The notes under the pieces: model-generated
Database searches by the model: none
What the model was told of the DNA's origin: nothing
What the model saw: the letters and a program-made list of their open reading frames with translations, nothing else
Shown: piece by piece, positions 22,502-29,995 of the stretch
How the letters are laid out: the number at the start of each line of letters is the position of its first letter
Position numbering within the stretch: position 1 is the stretch's first letter
Program-made: the position numbers and the translations under genes
DNA from: Fibrobacter succinogenes
Lineage (GTDB): Bacteria > Fibrobacterota > Fibrobacteria > Fibrobacterales > Fibrobacteraceae
Reading direction: 5' to 3'
Length of the DNA stretch: 32,861 bases
Assembly (NCBI GenBank): GCA_902791475.1
Contig: CADAWC010000040.1
Coordinates: forward strand, 1-32,861

Positions 22502-24126
22502 CTGAAGTTACCTCCGAGCGTCATAGCCTTGCCCCAGCCAATGTGACCGTGATTATCCTTCACCCTGATGTAGTAAACGCCCATCGTGCAATCCTTGCCA
22601 TGGTCATCTCGACCATCCCAAATGTCTTCCTTCGGATTCGTGCTACGCGAAGCATCGGCATTACGCACCGCATCTTTCACAATCGTACGCACCTTGCGCA
22701 TATCGTAGCTGAACACTTCAATCGTAATTTTTGATTCACGACCCACTTTGTACGAAACAAGCGCTTCGCTGCCCGGCGTAATCACAGAAGGCACCATACG
22801 GATGCTTCCGAGATTGTTGCTCAGCTTTGCACGGTTCAGAACCACACTCCATGTGGCACCGGAGTCCGCCGAAACAGACACACCGTTTCCGCGAGTCGCA
22901 ATGGCTAGCCCCATACGATCCTTTGAAAGCGGGAAAGTACACATCGACATGATAATTGCCTTGCGATCCGTAGCTCCCGTTTCATAGCCATAAAGCCACT
23001 GGAGCTTTCCATCGTCGTCCTTTTCCCAAGCATGCGCACCAAGCGAATCCAGCTTGAGGTAACCGCTAATCGAACCGCCCACAGCACGCACCAGCACAAA
23101 AGCATTCTTACCCAAGAAAGCGACATCGCCTACCGTATAATCGGCTTCGTCATAAATGTCCTTCTTTTGTACCTTGCCTGCCGTATCGAGGAAATTCACC
23201 TTGGAAAAGTCCGTAGCCTTTTCACCATACATGCGCCAAAGTCCGCCCACCACATTATCGTCTTTTTTGTAAGCCGTTTCAGCAATAATCTGGAGCGGTT
23301 CACCACCCATCCAAAGCCCCGTCACACGGGAATCCTTGAGGTTCTTCGAAACATTCTTGAGTCCGTCCGAAGACTTGACCCAAATGCCCTTAGCCGTTGC
23401 AAGCCAAAGGTCACCAGTTTCCGGGTGCACACGCACATCGAAAATTTCAGGATTATTCGTCAAATCCAGTTCGGCATTATCCTTGAGCCTTTCAAGCTTA
23501 CTCGTCTTCAAGTTCAGAACAAACGTCGTATCCTTAGCGCCGTTTTTGCCAGAAACATCGTACACCATTAAGCCCAATGCGCCACGAGCCGCCCAAAGGC
23601 GTTTCGCCGAAGCTTCATAAGCAAAACCGCTGATGGCATACTGCATCGGCTTATCCAAGTCTTCTGCTGCAGACGGGACATTAACCGGAGTTTCAACAAT
23701 GTTTTTCAAGTCTCGAACAGAATAAAAGCCCGCCGGTATCAAGTAGCGGTTATTCTTGTCCATTCCAAACATCGGTAACACAAGCCCAAGCTTTGAATCC
23801 GTATAAACAGCGGGTAAGCGCCTGCGTTCTGCAAGATCATCTTCAAGGATGGCGTCCGACACAGCCGTTAGCGTATCCGACTCGACTTGAGCCTTGTCCG
23901 TAGACTCGGTCATCACAGTTCCATTGCTGGTCACCTTGAACCTCAGCAACGTCAAGCCGCTATAAGAATAGTCCCACGAAAAAGCCCACAAAGCTCCGGT
24001 TTCACCCGAAGGCGCAACCGCATGCACATAGTTGCTAAACAGCGTTTCGCCCGCAAGAGCATTTGTACACAACGCTCCCCCCATAAGGAGGCCCGCCATA
24101 AATTTTTTCATCAAGCCCTTTTTCAC
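22498..24126 (-). CDS. Secreted propeller-like protein with C-terminal FlgD-type Ig domain
   Basis: About 542 aa from GTG 24126 (GAGG 6 nt upstream); ATG at 24111 is an alternative. The signal peptide ends ...ALCTNALA-GE. The main body has repeated strand blocks with WAARGALGLMVYDVSG, GDLWLATAKGIWVKSSDGLK and VSADSGATWSVVL, which look like beta-propeller or sialidase-like repeats with an Asp-box (SxDxGxTW). Residues about 450-535 form a FlgD-like Ig domain: VSYKVGRESKITIEVFSYDM and ending VYYIRVKDNHG, of the type found as sorting or adhesion modules in secreted FCB-group proteins. It shares a 4-nt overlap with the downstream barrel gene. Confidence 0.75.
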   Translation of the reverse strand: MKKGLMKKFMAGLLMGGALCTNALAGETLFSNYVHAVAPSGETGALWAFSWDYSYSGLTLLRFKVTSNGTVMTESTDKAQVESDTLTAVSDAILEDDLAERRRLPAVYTDSKLGLVLPMFGMDKNNRYLIPAGFYSVRDLKNIVETPVNVPSAAEDLDKPMQYAISGFAYEASAKRLWAARGALGLMVYDVSGKNGAKDTTFVLNLKTSKLERLKDNAELDLTNNPEIFDVRVHPETGDLWLATAKGIWVKSSDGLKNVSKNLKDSRVTGLWMGGEPLQIIAETAYKKDDNVVGGLWRMYGEKATDFSKVNFLDTAGKVQKKDIYDEADYTVGDVAFLGKNAFVLVRAVGGSISGYLKLDSLGAHAWEKDDDGKLQWLYGYETGATDRKAIIMSMCTFPLSKDRMGLAIATRGNGVSVSADSGATWSVVLNRAKLSNNLGSIRMVPSVITPGSEALVSYKVGRESKITIEVFSYDMRKVRTIVKDAVRNADASRSTNPKEDIWDGRDDHGKDCTMGVYYIRVKDNHGHIGWGKAMTLGGNFR

Positions 24127-24129
24127 AAG

Positions 24130-24762
24130 CTACCTCATATCGATTTCGTCAACGCCTGCAACAGGCTTGTACTTGAAATCATCGTTAGAAATATTCTTGA
24201 CCACTTTCATGTCGATAATGCCGTACCAAGTCGCATTCCCTGCAGGGTCTTCCGTAAAGAGGCGCACTGGGGAATAATCGCTCTTGGAAAGCCAAACTTC
24301 CATCTTGGTAAACTGCCCCGCATATTTCGACGGGTCGAGCTTCAAAATCCAAAGCTTTTTGCCAGCAAATTCGCCCTCGCCCATTTCGAGCGCCTTGCAA
24401 TTCAAGTATTTGAACAAAAGTTCCGACGGATGGAGCGAACTCGACAAGTCTTCCACCGCCTTGATGAGCACCTGCTTCTGGTCCACATTCCACTGCCAAA
24501 GGCTTTCGCCATCGCTATAAAACTTTATTCCCGAAAGGTCCAGCTTAAACTTGTCACCCTCGGCAACAATGAGACTACCCGACTGGGTCCTGATATCCGG
24601 AGAATCCGCCTGATAAAGTTGAGCCCTAAAGCTGAGGCTCCAGGCACGACCCGACTTGAACCAAGCCTTGGACTTGTCCAAAACCTGATCCGCCGTCAAC
24701 GCAAAAACACCTTGCACCAAGGCAAGCGATAAAAAAACAAAAAAACGGGAGGAGAATTTCAT
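24130..24762 (-). CDS. LolA-like outer-membrane lipoprotein carrier protein
   Basis: About 210 aa from ATG 24762 with AGGTGG just upstream. Signal peptide MKFSSRFFVFLSLALVQGVFA, then TADQVLDKSKAWFKSGRAWSLSFRAQLYQ, which matches the N-terminal helix and first strand of the LolA/LolB fold. The GSLIVAEGDKFKLDLSGIKFYSDGESLWQWN and IDMKVVKNISNDDFKY segments fit the later strands. LolA carries lipoproteins from the LolCDE ATPase through the periplasm. First gene of the operon that ends in recF; the stop is only 3 nt before the next GTG. Confidence 0.8.
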   Translation of the reverse strand: MKFSSRFFVFLSLALVQGVFALTADQVLDKSKAWFKSGRAWSLSFRAQLYQADSPDIRTQSGSLIVAEGDKFKLDLSGIKFYSDGESLWQWNVDQKQVLIKAVEDLSSSLHPSELLFKYLNCKALEMGEGEFAGKKLWILKLDPSKYAGQFTKMEVWLSKSDYSPVRLFTEDPAGNATWYGIIDMKVVKNISNDDFKYKPVAGVDEIDMR

Positions 24763-24925
24763 ATCCACCTATATTAAAGACTCTATCAAATTTACAAAAC
24801 TCAATCCATCAAAGCGTAACAAATTCGTATTTTTAAGGGAAGATGAAGCCAAACATTGGTCTTGCGATAAAGATATTTCTATCTTTTGCACGTAAAAACC
24901 AAATTTTCTTTTTTGGAAGGATTGT

Positions 24926-26059
24926 ATGCGTAAACTCATTTTGCCGATTGCCCTTGCCGCTACCGGTTTTGCCATGGCCGCAGACGTCGAAATCCACGGA
25001 AACGTCGATTTTGACTTCGCCAGCTACTTCAACAGAGATTTTGACCCGACAAACGCCGCAAACCAGGACATCGACTTGTCCGTGACGGCAAACCTCGACG
25101 AAAACGTTTCTGTAACTGTTTTCACGAACACCAAGAGCAACATCACGAACTCCGACCAGGCTTCTGAAATCCGTCATGGCCTCCCGCGTTCGACCGCCAT
25201 TACCAGCGACAAAGACCGCTACACCGCCTTCAACTTTGACGGCGTGGAACTCCGCTGGAAGCCGTTCCAGGATGTAAGCTTCGTATTCGGTGACTTGACC
25301 TACAATGCAGGTACATTTAACTATTACTTCTGGCGTGACCCGAGCCGCTATGCCGTGATTTCTCGCGACCAGAGCGTTCGTGGTTTCGGTGTCGAAGTTG
25401 GCAACAACAAGTTCGGCGACGGTAAGTTCTACATCGGTGCTACCGACGACAGCAAGGCAGCAATCGCCGTGTTCGGAACTTACGCCCTCAAACTCTTGAA
25501 CCGCCCGGACGAACATTTGACCATTACCCCGAGCGTGGACTGGGTCTTCGGTTCTGAAGTTGGCCGTGGTTACACCTACTTCTTCGGTACAGAACTCGAC
25601 TACTCCAAGAGTCTCGATATCCTCAACTACGGCATCTACGCCGTCTATGGCCTCCACCCGTACAAGGGCGAAGCCGTCCATTCCTTCCTTGTTGAACCGA
25701 GCTTGAACTACAACATCTTCAACTTGGGCATGAGCTACTTCTATGCAATTGTCAACAAGGGCGAAGACTACAAGGCTGCAGACCAGATCTTCACGGATGA
25801 CCAGATGCTCTTCGCTATTGAACCGAGCTTCAACATCACAAAGAAGTTCTCTCTCGGCGTAAGCTTCGAATACCATGATCCGGATGCCGAAGTCAGCAAG
25901 GACGAATTCAAGTTCCTCGGCATGAATTTCTACATCTACCCGACGCTCAACACGAATGTCACGTTCTGGTTCGGCTACAACTTCAGCAAGGACAAGAACC
26001 CGGTCGTTGGCGAAGCAACCAAGTTCTCCCTCGGTATGAGCGCCCACGCAGATTTCTAA
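24926..26059 (+). CDS. Porin-like outer-membrane beta-barrel protein
   Basis: A 377-aa protein with signal peptide MRKLILPIALAATGFAMA-ADVE and ribosome site GGAAGGAT. The mature sequence consists of alternating amphipathic strands (VEIHGNVDFDFASYF, LSVTANLDENVSVTVFTNT, VFGDLTYNAGTFNYYFW) and ends in a C-terminal Phe (SAHADF), the signature for outer-membrane insertion by BAM. Codon use is strongly biased to a few C-ending codons, consistent with high expression. The substrate is not predictable. Its promoter region is shared with the divergent LolA-like operon; a good terminator follows at 26122-26150. Confidence 0.82.
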   Translation: MRKLILPIALAATGFAMAADVEIHGNVDFDFASYFNRDFDPTNAANQDIDLSVTANLDENVSVTVFTNTKSNITNSDQASEIRHGLPRSTAITSDKDRYTAFNFDGVELRWKPFQDVSFVFGDLTYNAGTFNYYFWRDPSRYAVISRDQSVRGFGVEVGNNKFGDGKFYIGATDDSKAAIAVFGTYALKLLNRPDEHLTITPSVDWVFGSEVGRGYTYFFGTELDYSKSLDILNYGIYAVYGLHPYKGEAVHSFLVEPSLNYNIFNLGMSYFYAIVNKGEDYKAADQIFTDDQMLFAIEPSFNITKKFSLGVSFEYHDPDAEVSKDEFKFLGMNFYIYPTLNTNVTFWFGYNFSKDKNPVVGEATKFSLGMSAHADF

Positions 26060-26063
26060 TCAG

Positions 26064-26105
26064 TGGTTAGTCAATAGTCATTGGTTATTGGTCAATAGCT
26101 ATTAG
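26064..26105. repeat. Heptanucleotide tandem repeat array after porin stop
   Basis: Six 7-nt units: TGGTTAG, TCAATAG, TCATTGG, TTATTGG, TCAATAG, CTATTAG. The same consensus family as the array at 17483-17552. It starts 5 nt after the stop codon. Confidence 0.7.
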
Positions 26106-26121
26106 ACGATTGTAATTAGTT

Positions 26122-26150
26122 CCTCGGCAATACTGCCGGGGATTTTTTTT
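26122..26150 (+). terminator. Intrinsic terminator of the porin gene
   Basis: CCTCGGCA (26122-26129) pairs with TGCCGGGG (26134-26141) with an ATAC loop and one wobble, followed by A and eight T (26143-26150). Confidence 0.85.
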
Positions 26151-26232
26151 GTTCATCCAAAGAAGCCTTGCAATCAGGGACACAAACAACATAACACATC
26201 TGTAAAAAAAACAAAATTTTTGAAAAAAGCCG

Positions 26233-26280
26233 TTTTTTACGTGAAACAATCAACCCTTTTGCCCTTTTTCACGTAAAAAA
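26233..26280. repeat. Long inverted repeat with CACGTAA arms, copy 1
   Basis: Perfect 14-bp arms TTTTTTACGTGAAA (26233-26246) and its complement (26267-26280), 20-nt loop. Copy 2 at 26405-26444 shares the core TTACGTGAAA/TTTCACGTAA. Together with the neighbouring terminators these are all I can identify in the gene-free stretch 26060-26588. Confidence 0.75.
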
Positions 26281-26404
26281 GATGACTTTAAACATCTTAT
26301 TACCTTTTTGGCAACCTAAACTACCCCAAAAAAATACTCAAAAACTCCTTCAGGGAACCCCAAAAACAAAAATCCAGCCAATTTCATTTAGTTTGTATTT
26401 AAAA

Positions 26405-26444
26405 TTACGTGAAAAGCACTCGTTTTATCCATCTTTTCACGTAA
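26405..26444. repeat. Long inverted repeat with CACGTAA arms, copy 2
   Basis: Perfect 12-bp arms TTACGTGAAAAG (26405-26416) and CTTTTCACGTAA (26433-26444), 16-nt loop. The core of each arm is the same as in copy 1, 164 nt away. A single CACGTAAAAA also occurs near 24891 before the porin gene. Confidence 0.75.
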
Positions 26445-26527
26445 AAATAGCAGAAAACAGCATTTTAGTTTATATAAACCGTTCTTTCAAGCCGACATTT
26501 CAAACCAAGCCCCAGCATCTGCATTAC

Positions 26528-26558
26528 AAAAAAAGACCCGCCGCGCATCCGCGGCGAG
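26528..26558 (-). terminator. Intrinsic terminator of the TPR-like lipoprotein gene
   Basis: Minus strand CTCGCCGCG (26558-26550), 4-nt loop, CGCGGCGGG (26545-26537), then TC and a seven-U run. One pair is a wobble only on the minus strand. Confidence 0.88.
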
Positions 26559-26588
26559 CCTAAAACAGTCTTTAAATTCCGTTACGAA

Positions 26589-27644
26589 TTAGTGACCGAG
26601 GTACTTACGGCCAATGCCGAAGTTGTCCTTATATTCGATGTAATCCGGAACAAAGCCACTCGGGTAAGAGAAGCTTACGTTCACAGAGCACTGGAATTCA
26701 TTCATCAACTTGCCCTTGCCCTTGAACTTCTTCTGCTTCTTTTCAATCTTTTCGTCACCCTTCTTGCCTACGAGAACTTCGGCTTCGCACCAACCCGTAT
26801 TACCCTTGGCATAGACTTCCTTGCCATCGGTAGAAACGAGCTTAATCTGAGACGGGTCGAGTTCCGTGTTGTTACCCGTAGAAGCCCAGAACTGGAGTTC
26901 GCAAGAGAAACCATTCTTGGACTGCTTCATAGTCGGGAGAGCCATTACGTAGCCCCACTTGTCCACACGCTGCTTGCCGCTCAAGTCCGGAACGTTTTCG
27001 CCGAAGATGAGGAAGTAACCGCGAGTGGCCTTGCGGCTCTTGTTCAAAGCATTCTGGATTTCCTGATTCGTCGGAGCCATTTCGGCCATGCGGAGGAGCA
27101 TGTATTCCTTCACAACCGGATCGTCTTCGCCCAAGGCTTCCTGCAAGTTGCGAGCGACATAGAGCTTTTCGGTTTCTTCGCGGATGCTCTTGATGGCAGA
27201 TTCTGCAACGTGACGAGTCTTAGCGACAGATTCTGCGGAGTCAATCTTTGCAAAAGCGTTGATGATCGTAGCGTAGTCAACACCTTCCTGTGCAGCCTGG
27301 CGCTTACCGATATCACCGAGCGTCTTCACGTATTCTTCAACGGTTGCGTCTTCCTTGACCTTACCGATGTTGGAAGCAGCCTTTTCAAAGTAATTGCTGA
27401 TGAGATCGCTGCTCAAGTCCTTCTTGGATTCCATATCACCTGCACGCACGAGAGCGAGGGTGAAATTGTCAAAGAATTCATCGGACATTTTGCCCTTCTT
27501 CTTTGCCTCAAGATAAGAGTTGATAGCATTGCGGAAACGGCCTTCCTTAAGGTGTTCGTCGCCGCGCTTTTCGTTAGTACCCTTACAGCCAGTCATCGTC
27601 AAGGCGACGGCAGTAGCCAAAGCAGCAATGAAAATCTTCTTCAT
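26589..27644 (-). CDS. Lipoprotein with TPR-like helical N-terminal region
   Basis: A 351-aa protein starting after GAAGGAT. Signal MKKIFIAALATAVALTMTGC with lipidated Cys20. GDEHLKEGRFRNAINSYLEAKKKG is a classic TPR-like helix pair, with further helices to about residue 210. The C-terminal part is beta-rich with two Cys (FSCELQFW, WCEAEVLVG) and a Lys-rich insertion (GKKGDEKIEKKQKKFKGKGK). It is likely an envelope lipoprotein in protein-protein assembly, but function is not recognised. Divergent from the GT5 gene. Confidence 0.75.
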   Translation of the reverse strand: MKKIFIAALATAVALTMTGCKGTNEKRGDEHLKEGRFRNAINSYLEAKKKGKMSDEFFDNFTLALVRAGDMESKKDLSSDLISNYFEKAASNIGKVKEDATVEEYVKTLGDIGKRQAAQEGVDYATIINAFAKIDSAESVAKTRHVAESAIKSIREETEKLYVARNLQEALGEDDPVVKEYMLLRMAEMAPTNQEIQNALNKSRKATRGYFLIFGENVPDLSGKQRVDKWGYVMALPTMKQSKNGFSCELQFWASTGNNTELDPSQIKLVSTDGKEVYAKGNTGWCEAEVLVGKKGDEKIEKKQKKFKGKGKLMNEFQCSVNVSFSYPSGFVPDYIEYKDNFGIGRKYLGH

Positions 27645-27727
27645 TTTGTATCCTTCAGATGAAGTTTTAATAAAAAATATTGAAAAGGACTATTTATCAG
27701 GTTAAAAAGTAAAATACACCCTTTCAG

Positions 27728-27755
27728 TTGAAATTTAAATAAATAAATTTATACA
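27728..27755 (+). promoter_or_regulatory. Promoter of the GT5 synthase gene
   Basis: -35 TTGAAA (27728-27733), 16-nt spacer, -10 TATACA (27750-27755), about 46 nt before the start codon. AT-rich surroundings make this a moderate call. Confidence 0.5.
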
Positions 27756-27801
27756 TACTTACTTTTGTAGGTAAATTTTTATTTGGAGTGTATAAAAACC
27801 A

Positions 27802-29235
27802 ATGAATATACTCGTCGTAACTCCAGAAGCGGGGAACTGGAAGGTACCGAGCCCCCTCGCAACCGCAGTAAACTGCATGACGCAGGCTTTTGCCAACGCC
27901 GGTTCTCACGTTATTACCTGCTCGCCGTTCTATAAAGACCACATTATCGATCCCGACAAGTATCATTGCGTTTATCAAGGCGTCGAAGCGTTGCAGAACA
28001 AGCCGTTCGAGGTCTGGCGTTCCGATGACGACCCACTCCACACCTATATATATAATGAGGAATATTTCGGTAGGCCCTACGTTTACGGACCGCCGCACGC
28101 CCTCCCTTACAGCGACAACCACCTGAGATTCGCCATGTTCGCCTCGGCAGTGCTTTCTTACAGCGCTCAAAGCGGCATCCAGTTCCAAGCGATCCTCGGT
28201 CATGAATGGGGTGGTGCCCTCGTCGGTGCACTCTGCCACACCGTCTACCAAGAAGCATTCCACAACATCCCGTTTTTCTTCAACGTCCATAACATCACTT
28301 ACGACTTCCACGTGCAGCCGAGCGAAATCGAAAAAATCGGTCTCCCGCGCAAGGACTTCAACATGGACGGCTATGAGTTCTGGGGCAAGGTCAGCCTCCT
28401 CAAGGCAGGCATCCTGTACGCCAACAAGGTCCTGTTCCCATCGTCGGGCTATCGCGACGCCATGCTTAACACGAACCTCCCCGGCGGTCTCAGCGGATTC
28501 TTGAACCGCAACAGCAGCAAGCTCCTCGGCATCCAGTTCGGCGTGAACTACAAGTTCTGGGACTTCAACGACGAAGCCAAGCGTCCCATCAAAGAAGCGA
28601 AGCGTATCGCCAAGGCGAGCCTCGGCCGCCAGTTCGACATGGATCTTTCGAACAAGCTTATCATTTACAGCCACATGGACATGGAGTCGGGCAACGCTTC
28701 CGAAACGCTTGCGACCATCCTTTCGGACATCGCCAAAGAGAACGTCCTTATCATCGTGGGCATTTCGCCAGAACACCCCGAATGGAACTACTACCAGGAA
28801 GTTTCTCACCAGTACGGCAACTTCATCCGCATCCTCCAGTTCGATTCCGAAGAAGCGAACAACAGAGAAAAATTGCGCAACACGCTTGCCGCCTCGGACC
28901 TTCTGTTTGCGGCAAACCTGCAAGAGCCGTCTGGCTCGATAATCCTCAAGGCCATGGCTGCAGGTACGCTCCCGCTCACGGGCCGCAACGTCGGTATTGC
29001 AAGCATGCTCACCGACTACACCCTCGAGACCGCAGGCGAAGCCAACGCATTCCTTGTCGATGACGCGAACGCTCCACACCAGATGCTCCGCCGCATCAAA
29101 GACGCCATCAGTGTGTACAACACGGAAGTCGCCGATTGGGACAAATGCGTCGTAAATGCTTACAGCGGATTCCACTACGAGTGGGCAAAGACAATTTCGA
29201 AATATTTACTAACTTTGGGTGAACTGGGGCTTTAG
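27802..29235 (+). CDS. GT5-family glycogen/starch synthase (divergent N-terminal motif)
   Basis: A 477-aa cytoplasmic glycosyltransferase expected to extend alpha-1,4-glucan from ADP- or UDP-glucose. The N-terminal strand-loop-helix MNILVVTPEAGNWKVPSPLATAV and HVITCSPFYKDH match the GT5 catalytic start, but the usual K-x-G-G-L is replaced by K-V-P-S-P-L. ILGHEWGGALVGAL, NVHNITYDF, the central VLFPSSGYRDA and C-terminal NLQEPSGSIILKAMAAGTLPL (E375-P-S-G378, the nucleotide-sugar site) are recognisable. Ribosome site TTGGAG. The stop TAG lies inside the following tRNA gene. The substituted nucleotide-sugar loop suggests altered donor use or activity. Confidence 0.8.
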   Translation: MNILVVTPEAGNWKVPSPLATAVNCMTQAFANAGSHVITCSPFYKDHIIDPDKYHCVYQGVEALQNKPFEVWRSDDDPLHTYIYNEEYFGRPYVYGPPHALPYSDNHLRFAMFASAVLSYSAQSGIQFQAILGHEWGGALVGALCHTVYQEAFHNIPFFFNVHNITYDFHVQPSEIEKIGLPRKDFNMDGYEFWGKVSLLKAGILYANKVLFPSSGYRDAMLNTNLPGGLSGFLNRNSSKLLGIQFGVNYKFWDFNDEAKRPIKEAKRIAKASLGRQFDMDLSNKLIIYSHMDMESGNASETLATILSDIAKENVLIIVGISPEHPEWNYYQEVSHQYGNFIRILQFDSEEANNREKLRNTLAASDLLFAANLQEPSGSIILKAMAAGTLPLTGRNVGIASMLTDYTLETAGEANAFLVDDANAPHQMLRRIKDAISVYNTEVADWDKCVVNAYSGFHYEWAKTISKYLLTLGELGL

Positions 29236-29299
29236 CTCAATCGGTTAGAGCCACGGACTCATAACCCGTTGGTTCCCGGTTCAAGTCCGGGAGGCCCCA
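29226..29299 (+). tRNA. tRNA with CAU anticodon (Met elongator or Ile2)
   Basis: A 74-nt cloverleaf: acceptor GGGGCTT pairs with AGGCCCC (one G-U), D-arm GCTC...GAGC, anticodon loop CTCATAA (anticodon CAT), T-arm CCCGG-TTCAAGT-CCGGG, discriminator A at 29299. The last pair of the anticodon stem is an A-C mismatch. CCA is not encoded. The CAT anticodon fits elongator tRNA-Met or the lysidine-modified tRNA-Ile2; loop and stems do not settle which. Its first 10 nt overlap the end of the GT5 coding sequence. Confidence 0.93.
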
Positions 29300-29301
29300 C
29301 G

Positions 29302-29336
29302 AATAGCGTTATCTAACAAGGTAACGCTATTTTTTT
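29302..29336 (+). terminator. Intrinsic terminator after the tRNA
   Basis: AATAGCGTTA (29302-29311) pairs with TAACGCTATT (29322-29331), perfect 10-bp stem with 10-nt loop and a T-run to 29336. Confidence 0.9.
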
Positions 29337-29354
29337 GTCCTCATTCTACAATTT

Positions 29355-29394
29355 CCTCTGTAAATATCTTATTTTTATAAGCATAATACAGAGG
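29355..29394 (+). promoter_or_regulatory. Stem that would sequester the prepilin ribosome site
   Basis: CCTCTGTA (29355-29362) is the exact reverse complement of TACAGAGG (29387-29394), with a nested CTTAT/ATAAG stem in the loop. The right arm overlaps the GAGGGAG ribosome site of the prepilin gene (ATG at 29402). If the transcript begins upstream, the site would be folded shut. A regulatory role is inferred. Confidence 0.5.
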
Positions 29395-29401
29395 GAGCTA
29401 T

Positions 29402-29905
29402 ATGGAGCAAAAAGGTTTTTCCCTTATCGAACTTATGGTCACGATCGTCATCATGGGCGTTCTGGCCGCCGTTGCCGTTCCTAAGCTGTTCGGTTTTATG
29501 GCAAAATCAAAAGCTTCCGAAATTAGCGTTGCCGCAGGCACCTACATGAAATTGCAAGAAACTTACACGTTCGAGCATGGGAAAGGCGGCAGCTGGCACG
29601 ACATCGGATACAGGTCTCCCGCCGGCAACAGCCTCGGAATCGCAAGCTCCGCAAACTTCACCTACGACGCCACGGAACACTATTACAACTGGGTCACCGA
29701 ATCTACCGTCAACCTAAACAATTGTCCCAAAGGCAGCAAATGGTTTCTCAATTACTCCCTTAGCGAAGGGGCCCACAACATCAAGTTTTGGACCTCCAGC
29801 GATAACGTTATCAGTTGCATAGACGAATTGACACCAAGCTTCAAACGACTGAGCAACACGACAACCCCAATTACAACGCCCACAAAGTCCGGCGGGAAAG
29901 AATAA
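29402..29905 (+). CDS. Type IV prepilin-like protein
   Basis: A 167-aa protein. The N-terminus MEQKGFSLIELMVTIVIMGVLAAVAVPKL is the prepilin signature: short leader ending in Gly5, Phe6 as the methylated +1, the conserved Glu at +5 (E10), and a hydrophobic alpha-helix. Length is that of major or minor pilins/pseudopilins. Two later Cys (NCPKGS, SCIDE) could form the D-region disulphide. It should be processed by PilD peptidase and assembled into a pilus or pseudopilus. No other pilus genes are in the window. C-terminus is Thr/Ser-rich (NTTTPITTPTKSGG). Confidence 0.88.
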   Translation: MEQKGFSLIELMVTIVIMGVLAAVAVPKLFGFMAKSKASEISVAAGTYMKLQETYTFEHGKGGSWHDIGYRSPAGNSLGIASSANFTYDATEHYYNWVTESTVNLNNCPKGSKWFLNYSLSEGAHNIKFWTSSDNVISCIDELTPSFKRLSNTTTPITTPTKSGGKE

Positions 29906-29995
29906 AATTGTTTCCAGACGTACACAGCAAATTAGGAGTGCGCGCGCTCATTGCTACCATATCGAATATAGATTGATGTTGTAAAAGGGTAAATC

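Noticed and set aside
23887..24732. 281-aa plus-strand frame across the propeller and LolA-like genes
   Set aside because: Runs across the boundary of two well-supported genes, very basic composition, no start signal.
24833..26047. 404-aa reading frame antisense to the porin gene
   Set aside because: Antisense to a strongly supported porin with signal peptide and terminal Phe; the long frame is a by-product of C-ending codon bias.
26282..26563. 93-aa ORF in the gene-free region
   Set aside because: It runs through the second long inverted repeat and into a terminator, has no ribosome site, and its amino-acid make-up is low-complexity.
27724..29175. 483-aa frame antisense to the GT5 synthase
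   Set aside because: Shadow of the synthase gene; no ribosome site and unusual composition. Sense frame has conserved GT5 motifs.
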